From: GWC2-37-13 sp964564535
Lineage (GTDB): Bacteria; Patescibacteriota; Microgenomatia; UBA1406; GWC2-37-13
Reading direction: 5' to 3'
Assembly: GCA_964564535.1 (NCBI GenBank)
Contig: CAZMBH010000047.1
Span: forward strand, 1-7,446
DNA length: 7,446 nt
Part shown: positions 1 to 5,158 of the stretch, in pieces
Layout of the letters: each line of letters opens with the position of its first letter
Numbering within the stretch: position 1 is the stretch's first letter
Made by a program: the position numbers and the translations under genes
Notes under the pieces: generated by a model
The model's input: the letters and a program-made list of their open reading frames with translations, nothing else
Databases searched by the model: none
What the model was told of the DNA's origin: nothing

Positions 1-1
1 A

Positions 2-112
2 AAATCATTTCACATTATGCCTTATCTATCCATGTCAATCGGATTTGATATATTTGCAAAAGGAAATGTTTACTGTGGAGGAGCCGCCGGTATAACACTT
101 TTCTTTAGATAA
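2..112 (+). CDS. 3' end of a gene, probably an outer-membrane beta-barrel protein (partial)
   Basis: An open frame enters from the left edge and ends at TAA 110-112, giving about 36 residues. The end alternates polar and hydrophobic residues, has several glycines (GGAAG), and finishes ITLFFR. This resembles the last two strands of an outer-membrane beta-barrel, where an aromatic-rich last strand acts as the insertion signal. A final Arg after FF is slightly atypical, since most such proteins end in F or W. The frame is too short for a family call, and the upstream part lies outside the window. It converges with the minus-strand ABC remnant that ends at 193. No hairpin plus T-run terminator is visible in the 80 bp between them. 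Confidence 0.45.
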   Translation, partial: KSFHIMPYLSMSIGFDIFAKGNVYCGGAAGITLFFR

Positions 113-192
113 CTCGATAATAAATCTGACTTGCAGACAGAAATCTTAAATATAATATTCCAAAATTCTAAAAACCGGTGAATAGCTCCTGA

Positions 193-774
193 TTATCTTC
201 TGTTCTTTTTCAAAGAGAGAGTGGCGCCTGTGATGAAGACTAATGAAAATACAGGCATCATAATTATGTTGGGATATATCCTTTCAAAGCCCCAGACTCT
301 TATGAATATCGAACGGAGCGCATCAACCGAGTAATATGCAGGCATAAGGTAAGAGAGAAGCCGTATCCACTGCGGATTCGTTTCTACAGGCCAGAAGATT
401 CCTGCGGGAAGCACAATAAGCGGGAGCATCTGAACCGCCTGTATTTCACTGACAGCAACAGAGGATATTTAAATACCGAAATTCAAGCTCAATACAGCAA
501 GAAGAAAGATTACCAAGAATGCGAGGAATATGTTTCCCATAAATGTTGTTTTAAAGACGAATAATGCAATGATTATAAGTATCCCAGTCTGAATATTTCA
601 TACACAAAAGCATATCCCGAGACAATCTCTATCTCTTTTAAGGGGGTTGAGAGGAGACGCTCAAGGACTCCTGATTTTCTTTCAGTGACAAAGGCGAGTA
701 TTGTGAGAAGAGTTGTCAGAAAAGATACTGCAGAACTCATTATGCCGGGGCTAAAAAATCCATAAATTTCGAGT
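193..774 (-). pseudogene. Degenerate ABC-2 type exporter permease (C-terminal half)
   Basis: Reading leftward, three frame segments join into one recognisable ABC-2 permease C-terminal half. (1) DSKFMDFLAP (775-746) shifts by one base into PGIMSSAVSFLTTLLTILAF; the conserved FLAPGIM motif implies one lost base at about 746-748. (2) The next segment carries the family hallmark ERKSGVLERLLSTPL, followed by IVSGY, and stops at 573-575. The correct frame resumes at about 594 with IQTGILIIIALFVFKTTF, so roughly 10 bases are lost near 590-605. (3) The frame continues through MGNIFLAFLVIFLL to LNFGI, then an ochre codon (469-471) where the family has Phe (GIFIS). It then runs through ISSVAVSEIQAVQMLPL and the conserved AGIFWPVE to the end, LKKNRR. 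About 190 codons remain of a usual ~370. The intact protein would be an inner-membrane export subunit. With four lesions it cannot make a functional product. Confidence 0.85.
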
Positions 775-898
775 CTTTCCCGCTCCATTCGGGCTCAATA
801 AACCGAAAATATCTCCTTCATTGAATGAGAGTCTCTGCAAAAAACGAATCATATTTCTTCTGCAGATTTTGTATGTCGATTGTTTTACTTTTTTCCAT
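775..898 (-). pseudogene. ABC transporter ATP-binding subunit, N-terminal remnant up to Walker A
   Basis: From the ATG at 896-898 the frame reads MEKSKTIDIQNLQKKYDSFFA, a standard start of an ABC ATPase (beta strand, then QKKY with the aromatic A-loop position). It then runs into a stop at 818-820. In another frame LSFNEGDIFGLLSPNGAGK follows (831-775). This is the segment leading to Walker A, close to the family form GEIFGLLGPNGAGKTT. A small deletion at about 832-838 caused the shift. Immediately after the Walker A Lys and Thr (about 772-777) the similarity jumps to the middle of the permease. The rest of the ATPase, including Walker B and the signature, and the N-terminal half of the permease are therefore deleted. 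ATPase upstream of permease is the usual gene order, so one deletion explains the fusion. There is no clear ribosome binding site; see the promoter at 905-932. Confidence 0.82.
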
Positions 899-904
899 CA
901 GGAA

Positions 905-932
905 ATTGTACCCCGCTATGCTGTTTTATCAA
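905..932 (-). promoter_or_regulatory. Putative sigma70-type promoter for the ABC remnant, leaderless arrangement
   Basis: On the minus strand TTGATA (932-927) and TACAAT (910-905) are separated by 16 bp. Each has a single mismatch to the -35 or -10 consensus. Only six bases (TTCCTG) lie between the -10 box and the ATG at 898. Transcription would therefore begin at or next to the A of the start codon, giving a leaderless mRNA, which fits the absence of a Shine-Dalgarno sequence. The promoter looks intact although the gene behind it is dead. Assignment is by eye. Confidence 0.5.
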
Positions 933-966
933 GAGGACACAGAGAATCAGCATTTACGCTGAAATG

Positions 967-996
967 TTTATTATGGATTCTGTGATTAATAATAAA
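967..996. repeat. 8-bp inverted repeat between divergent promoters
   Basis: TTTATTAT (967-974) and ATAATAAA (989-996) are perfect inverted copies around a 14-bp spacer. They lie between the leftward promoter (905-932) and the rightward promoter (1024-1051), a position that would suit an operator. The arms contain only A and T in an AT-rich region, so chance is a serious alternative. The same bases could form a weak hairpin in RNA, but no T-run follows to make a terminator. Confidence 0.25.
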
Positions 997-1023
997 TCCT
1001 TGTCCGTGTCTGCAAATAACTTA

Positions 1024-1051
1024 TTGACTAATATTTGTTTTGAAATATAAT
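1024..1051 (+). promoter_or_regulatory. Strong sigma70-like promoter of the lipoprotein gene
   Basis: TTGACT (1024-1029) and a perfect TATAAT (1046-1051) are separated by 16 bp. Transcription would start near 1058, only about 4 nt before the AGGAGGTGG ribosome binding site (1062-1070) and about 17 nt before the ATG at 1075. The 5' leader is thus very short, leaving no room for a riboswitch or attenuator. The near-consensus boxes suggest strong constitutive expression unless the upstream inverted repeat acts as an operator. Confidence 0.65.
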
Positions 1052-1074
1052 AATACAAATTAGGAGGTGGAAAA

Positions 1075-1755
1075 ATGAAAAAGTTCAAAGAAGATTTCAA
1101 AACAGGCGTAATAATTATAATATTCTCAATTTTGCTTCTCATGTGCGGTTGCTCTCTTCTTCCGTCATATATTGATAAGAACAATATCATGGATTATTTC
1201 CCTGATATGCGGGAGGGTGTCATAAGAAATTACAGAATCACCCATTTGTGGATTGAAGAAGTATATGATACAATTTTGAATGAAAGTACATTGGACACTT
1301 CAATTAGTGAATCGAGCATGGTAGATGAAATATTAAGAGTTTTTAAGTCGGACAGTATTTCATTTTTCACTTGCAAGGTAATAGAATTGGCGGATAGTTT
1401 CGCAGTGACATATATTTATAATAAAGATGCGGGTGTTATGGTGATTTCAGGCGATACCATTTACGATTCAACTGATCGAATTCTGTTAGAAACTCCTATA
1501 GAAAAAGGAAATACATGGGATAATGATTCGTGTGAGTCAGAGATTTTAAAGATTGATAGCACATATGCAGAGGACAATGTTGAAGCCACAAATGTCATTG
1601 TTGTTAAAAGAGAATTTATGTCAGATTCACATGAAGTTTATCAGGAAGGGTACTACTCCGGAGGATTAGGCGAAGTAAAATTTTTTCAAAGAATCATATA
1701 CGAAGATGGAATTCAAGAAATCACTGGGGAGCTGATTGACTTTTTGTATCCATAA
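1075..1755 (+). CDS. Predicted lipoprotein of unknown function, 226 aa
   Basis: The ATG follows AGGAGGTGG (1062-1070), so the start is well supported. Residues 12-23 form a hydrophobic stretch after a Lys-rich N-terminus and lead into MCGCS. Cys26, preceded by Gly, is the likely lipidated residue, with Cys24 as the alternative. The protein would be anchored to a membrane by lipid after signal peptidase II cleavage. The mature part has no catalytic motif that I recognise. Its layout resembles small beta-rich lipoproteins with a 'YFP...G..W.Y ... PL..G..W ... Y..G.G.VK' pattern: YFPDMREGVIRNYRI at 41-55, TPIEKGNTW at 140-148 and YYSGGLGEVKFFQ at 193-205. That similarity is by eye and the pattern has no firm function. 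The gene has its own promoter (1024-1051). The next gene is 82 bp downstream with its own promoter, so the two may not be one transcript. Confidence 0.85.
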   Translation: MKKFKEDFKTGVIIIIFSILLLMCGCSLLPSYIDKNNIMDYFPDMREGVIRNYRITHLWIEEVYDTILNESTLDTSISESSMVDEILRVFKSDSISFFTCKVIELADSFAVTYIYNKDAGVMVISGDTIYDSTDRILLETPIEKGNTWDNDSCESEILKIDSTYAEDNVEATNVIVVKREFMSDSHEVYQEGYYSGGLGEVKFFQRIIYEDGIQEITGELIDFLYP

Positions 1756-1788
1756 CTGTTAATCTAATAGGCCGGAGATTTCATCCTA

Positions 1789-1817
1789 TTGACAATCGGA
1801 AATCCCTGATATAAGAT
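1789..1817 (+). promoter_or_regulatory. Putative promoter of the exported-protein operon
   Basis: TTGACA (1789-1794) matches the -35 consensus exactly. Two overlapping -10 candidates follow: TATAAG (1810-1815, 15-bp spacer) and TAAGAT (1812-1817, 17-bp spacer). The expected transcript starts near 1822-1824, a few bases before the ribosome binding site at 1827-1834, again giving a very short leader. Genes at 1838, 3647, 5159 and 7347 follow with gaps of 12-13 nt, so this promoter probably serves all of them. Weak overlapping inverted repeats lie just upstream (AATAGG 1766-1771 with CCTATT 1785-1790; GATTTC 1777-1782 with GAAATC 1799-1804). They may partly insulate it from the lipoprotein gene but lack a T-run. 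Confidence 0.5.
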
Positions 1818-1826
1818 TAAAAAAAT

Positions 1827-1834
1827 AGGAGGAG
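1827..1834 (+). promoter_or_regulatory. Strong ribosome binding site that supports a TTG start
   Basis: AGGAGGAG lies immediately upstream of the TTG at 1838-1840, with 5 nt between AGGAGG and the codon. It supports TTG as the real start. The next in-frame Met (residue 21) has no such site, and starting there would remove most of the signal peptide. Confidence 0.8.
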
Positions 1835-1837
1835 TTA

Positions 1838-3634
1838 TTGAAAATATTTAAAATTCTGCAAAAAACATTCTTCATTTTTATAATTTTAAGTCTTTTAATG
1901 CCAGCAGGTTTTATATCTGCAGAAAATGACCTGCAAATTCTATTTCATGACTTTTTTCAGGACTTCATCAATTTATATCCTGAGTGGGGAGTTGAGACAG
2001 GCATTACTGAAGACATGGGATATTCTCTGCGCAGAGACACTCTCAATGATATCTCCTACGATACTGCGCTCAGAGAGATAAATATGTATGAGGATTATCT
2101 TAAAAAACTGAATGCGATAGAGAGTAAAAATCTTTCAGAGCCGGAAAAATGCGACTATGATGTTTTGAAATGGTATCTTGAAATAATGATTGAGAAGAAG
2201 GATTTTCTCAACCATGATTACCTTGTGACGCACATGTTCGACATACCTCTTTGGACAATTACAAATTTAGTCGAATACCAGAATGTGAATACAAAAAGCG
2301 ATGCCGAAGCATACATTAAGAAACTCTCCCTCTTTGATTATAAAATAAATCAGTTATTAAAGAGAGTCAAAGAGCAGGAGGAGGCGAATATCATACCTCC
2401 GAAGAAAATATTTGAAAGAGTCGATAAGACAATATTAAATCAGATTCCCGATACTCTGAAAAACTGCGAACTTTACAAATCATTTGAAAGAAAGATAAAG
2501 GGGGCGAAATTAAGCGATAAAGAGAAGAAAGATTATCTGGCGGAAGTGGAGAAGATTCTGAAAGACGAAGTCTATCCTGCAATGAAAAGTTACAGAGATT
2601 ACATTGCCGAGCTTTCCCTAAAAGCCACTGATGATACGGGCGTGTGGAAATTGAAAGACGGGGATAAATACTATCAATGGTGCCTCAAATATCACACGAC
2701 AACAGATATGACTGCTGATGAGATTCACAACGAGGGGCTTTCTGAAGTCAAGAGAGTACAGTCGGAAATAATGAAACTCTACTCAACTCTGAAAATTGAT
2801 ACTACAAAAGGATATCAGACTGCCACTGAAATATACTGGAAGATGATGGAGGATTCTGCAGTTTCATGGAATATGTTTTATGAAGAGAGCGATGAGGGGC
2901 GAAAACAGGTCATAAGCGATTACAATAAAATTGTTGAAGATGTATATACAGAGCTTCCCAATGTCTTTTCGACACTACCGAAGGCAAAGGTTAAGGTGGA
3001 GAAGAATCCTGAATATAAATCGGCAAGCGCAGGAGCTTATTATGTAGCGGCAGACCTTGCGGGAACAAGGCCGGGAGTCTTTTATATCAATCTTTCATGG
3101 CTTCCTGACAAGCCCGGACTGCAGACACTGGCGTATCATGAGACAGTGCCCGGGCATCATCTGCAGATTGCTCTTCAGCAGGAAAATAAAGAGATGCACA
3201 TATTTAGAAATGCGGTATTCTGCACTGCTTACATTGAAGGGTGGGCTCTCTATGCTGAAAAATTGGCTTATGAAGAGGGATGGTTCAAGGATGTGCACAC
3301 GAAAATTTCATATCTCCAGTCGGAGCTCTTCAGAGCTGTGCGCCTCGTTCTCGACACAGGAATACATGCTCAGAAGTGGTCAAGAGAGGATGCCGCTTTT
3401 TATATGCAGAAGAATCTCGGATGGGTCGGATACGGAGAAATAGACAGATATACGGTTTGGCCCGGTCAGGCATGCGCATATAAAATAGGAGAACTCAAAC
3501 TTGTTGAATTGAAAAATCTGATAAAGAAAGAACAAAAAAAGAATTTTGACATAAAAGTCTTTCATGACAAAATTTTAAAGGGCGGACCAATGCCTCTCAA
3601 TCTTCTTGAAGAGAGGGTTAAAAGGGGTCTGTAA
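1838..3634 (+). CDS. Secreted DUF885 family protein, putative zinc metallopeptidase, 598 aa
   Basis: Translation starts at a TTG behind AGGAGGAG. Residues 1-28 are a Sec signal peptide (Lys-rich start, FFIFIILSLL core, probable cleavage after FISA28), so the protein is exported. The body matches the DUF885 family in length and motifs. HETVPGHH at 434-441 is the family's HExxPGHH block, with His434, Glu435 and His440/His441 as candidate metal and catalytic residues. EGWALYAE at 467-474 follows about 30 residues later and supplies a likely third ligand (Glu467). The N-terminal ~400 residues are charged and helix-rich. The family is mostly uncharacterised. The HExx-type motif and downstream Glu suggest a gluzincin-like peptidase, but the substrate is unknown. 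It heads a tight cluster: the C25-like peptidase gene begins 12 nt after its stop. No frameshift or missing motif residue is seen. Confidence 0.88.
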   Translation: MKIFKILQKTFFIFIILSLLMPAGFISAENDLQILFHDFFQDFINLYPEWGVETGITEDMGYSLRRDTLNDISYDTALREINMYEDYLKKLNAIESKNLSEPEKCDYDVLKWYLEIMIEKKDFLNHDYLVTHMFDIPLWTITNLVEYQNVNTKSDAEAYIKKLSLFDYKINQLLKRVKEQEEANIIPPKKIFERVDKTILNQIPDTLKNCELYKSFERKIKGAKLSDKEKKDYLAEVEKILKDEVYPAMKSYRDYIAELSLKATDDTGVWKLKDGDKYYQWCLKYHTTTDMTADEIHNEGLSEVKRVQSEIMKLYSTLKIDTTKGYQTATEIYWKMMEDSAVSWNMFYEESDEGRKQVISDYNKIVEDVYTELPNVFSTLPKAKVKVEKNPEYKSASAGAYYVAADLAGTRPGVFYINLSWLPDKPGLQTLAYHETVPGHHLQIALQQENKEMHIFRNAVFCTAYIEGWALYAEKLAYEEGWFKDVHTKISYLQSELFRAVRLVLDTGIHAQKWSREDAAFYMQKNLGWVGYGEIDRYTVWPGQACAYKIGELKLVELKNLIKKEQKKNFDIKVFHDKILKGGPMPLNLLEERVKRGL

Positions 3635-3646
3635 AGAAGAGTTTGT

Positions 3647-5146
3647 ATGTATAAAAAATCATTTATCATATTATGCATTTTCTCTCTTTCAATTCTTATT
3701 TTTGCCGACAAAGAGCATGACAATTACAAAAGATTCCTTGAAATTGCGCCTGACGGGTATGAAGAGTCAACTTACAAGTCATGGAATGCAGAGCACCCGA
3801 TTGATAATTCAATTATTCCGAAAATCAGTGAGACTGACAATAGAAGAGTAAATGACGGGGAGAAGAATATTGCAATAATTGTTGCGGACAATATCGCGGA
3901 TTCTATAATTCCCGACATTGAACTCTATACTCTTGACCTTACAAATGACGGTTACAATGTTTTCAGCTATTCTGTCTCTCAGGTTCATCCTGAGTCATTG
4001 AGAAATTTTCTCTTTGCACTCTATACGACTCTCGGAATTGAGGGTGCTGTCTTTGTGGGAGAGGTGACTCCTGCGTGGTTTCAATTGGAGAGCGACTTCG
4101 GAGACGGAGGATATGCGGAGTGGCCTATGGATTACTTTTACATGGAGCTGAACGGAGTGTGGATTGATTCTGTTGATTTCACATCAACTCCTGCTTTGGG
4201 TTCGGACGGAATTTATGAAGACCATGACGGAGATTTGATGCCTGAAATCTACATAGGCAGAATAATGCCTACAGGATTTTCAAATTATATTCCGATTGTC
4301 AAGAATTATATTGCTAAAAATGACGAATACAGAACGGATTTCATAAACATTGACAAGAAGGCTCTTGTTTATGTTGATGATGACTGGATAACGTGGGCTT
4401 CAACATGGGCAGGTGATGTTTCTCTTTTGTATCCTGATTATCTTCTTATTTCAGATGCGGAGACAACGAGGGTCGATAATTACAGAATGAATCTCGACAC
4501 TCTGCACGAGTGGGTCTCTCTCTTTGCTCATTCATGGCCCGGAGGCCACGGTTTTTATTACAATAACAAAGCTGATATGGAATACATGTCTGCAGATGAT
4601 TATCTGACTCTTGTGCCTCCCACTCTTTTTTACAATTTCTTCTGCTGTTCATTTGCAAGATACACTGACAATAATTACGGCACAGGCCTTGCGGTATTTG
4701 CAGACACATTCTCTCTCATGGGCATTGGTTCGACAAAGACCGGTTCAATGCTTGATTTTAATTATTTTTATGCGCCTCTTGCAGACGGGAAAAACATAGG
4801 AGAGGCATTCAAGGATTGGTTCTCTTATGAGGCAGAGGGCGGATTTACAATTAATGAGATAAGCTGGTTCGGAGGAATGGCGATAATCGGAGACCCATTC
4901 ATATATCCCACAAGAGAGTATTCAAGTATAGGGTTCAGCAAAGACAAAACAATTTCTGATATTTCGTATTTGAAACAGGTCTTTCTGAGCGCGGATGAAC
5001 TTAATTCTGCCGTGAGGCGGGGCGGATACAATTTATACAATATTAACGGAGGAAGAATCAGTGAAGCAGAGGCAAAGGGAGTCTATTACATTACAGAAAA
5101 AACATCGGGCAGAAGAATTGCAAAGAAAATTATTCTGCTTTATTAA
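3647..5146 (+). CDS. Secreted C25 (gingipain)-like cysteine peptidase with sorting-type tail, 499 aa
   Basis: Residues 1-20 are a signal peptide (KKSFIILCIFSLSILIFA, likely cut after Ala20). A clan CD/C25-type domain spans about 75-425. Its landmarks are GAVFVGEV (133-140), the segment WPMDYFYMELNGVW (159-172), DHDGDLMPEIYIGRI (192-206, acidic and possibly calcium binding), GGHGF with His301, and NFFCCSF with Cys333/Cys334. The closing signature IIGDPFIYPT is at 413-422. The His301 to Cys334 spacing of 33 equals that of the catalytic dyad in gingipains RgpB (H211/C244) and Kgp (H444/C477), so Cys334 is the likely nucleophile. Only about 50 residues separate the signal peptide from the domain, so the long gingipain propeptide is missing or strongly reduced. 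The end (460-499: YNLYNINGGR..GVYYI..KKIILLY) resembles a type IX secretion sorting tail. The ATG has only a weak AAGAAGAG-like site upstream, suggesting partial translational coupling to the preceding gene 12 nt away. Substrate specificity is not predictable. Confidence 0.8.
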   Translation: MYKKSFIILCIFSLSILIFADKEHDNYKRFLEIAPDGYEESTYKSWNAEHPIDNSIIPKISETDNRRVNDGEKNIAIIVADNIADSIIPDIELYTLDLTNDGYNVFSYSVSQVHPESLRNFLFALYTTLGIEGAVFVGEVTPAWFQLESDFGDGGYAEWPMDYFYMELNGVWIDSVDFTSTPALGSDGIYEDHDGDLMPEIYIGRIMPTGFSNYIPIVKNYIAKNDEYRTDFINIDKKALVYVDDDWITWASTWAGDVSLLYPDYLLISDAETTRVDNYRMNLDTLHEWVSLFAHSWPGGHGFYYNNKADMEYMSADDYLTLVPPTLFYNFFCCSFARYTDNNYGTGLAVFADTFSLMGIGSTKTGSMLDFNYFYAPLADGKNIGEAFKDWFSYEAEGGFTINEISWFGGMAIIGDPFIYPTREYSSIGFSKDKTISDISYLKQVFLSADELNSAVRRGGYNLYNINGGRISEAEAKGVYYITEKTSGRRIAKKIILLY

Positions 5147-5148
5147 AC

Positions 5149-5157
5149 AGGAGGTGA
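5149..5157 (+). promoter_or_regulatory. Full-length Shine-Dalgarno that supports a GTG start
   Basis: AGGAGGTGA is a 9-base perfect complement to the usual 16S 3' end and lies just before the GTG at 5159. No in-frame ATG follows until residue 179, deep in the repeat region, so GTG is the start. The site directly follows the stop of the preceding gene. Confidence 0.85.
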
Positions 5158-5158
5158 A

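Noticed and set aside
113..192. Bidirectional terminator between the convergent genes
   Set aside because: Only a tiny AT palindrome (AATATAATATT) is present; there is no GC-rich stem and no T-run.
954..1190. Minus-strand open frame of 78 codons
   Set aside because: It covers the rightward promoter and the start of the lipoprotein gene, has no ribosome binding site and no protein-like pattern.
1766..1804. Possible terminator after the lipoprotein gene
   Set aside because: Two mutually exclusive 6-bp stems (AATAGG/CCTATT and GATTTC/GAAATC) have large loops and no T-run follows, so they are only mentioned under the promoter.
3057..3443. Plus-strand open frame of 128 codons inside the DUF885 gene
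   Set aside because: It lies over the HETVPGHH and EGWALYAE region of the real gene in another frame, with unnatural composition rich in Arg, Cys and Ser.
4446..4709. Minus-strand open frame opposite the C25 catalytic region
   Set aside because: The plus strand carries conserved His and Cys motifs there; the antisense translation shows no family pattern.
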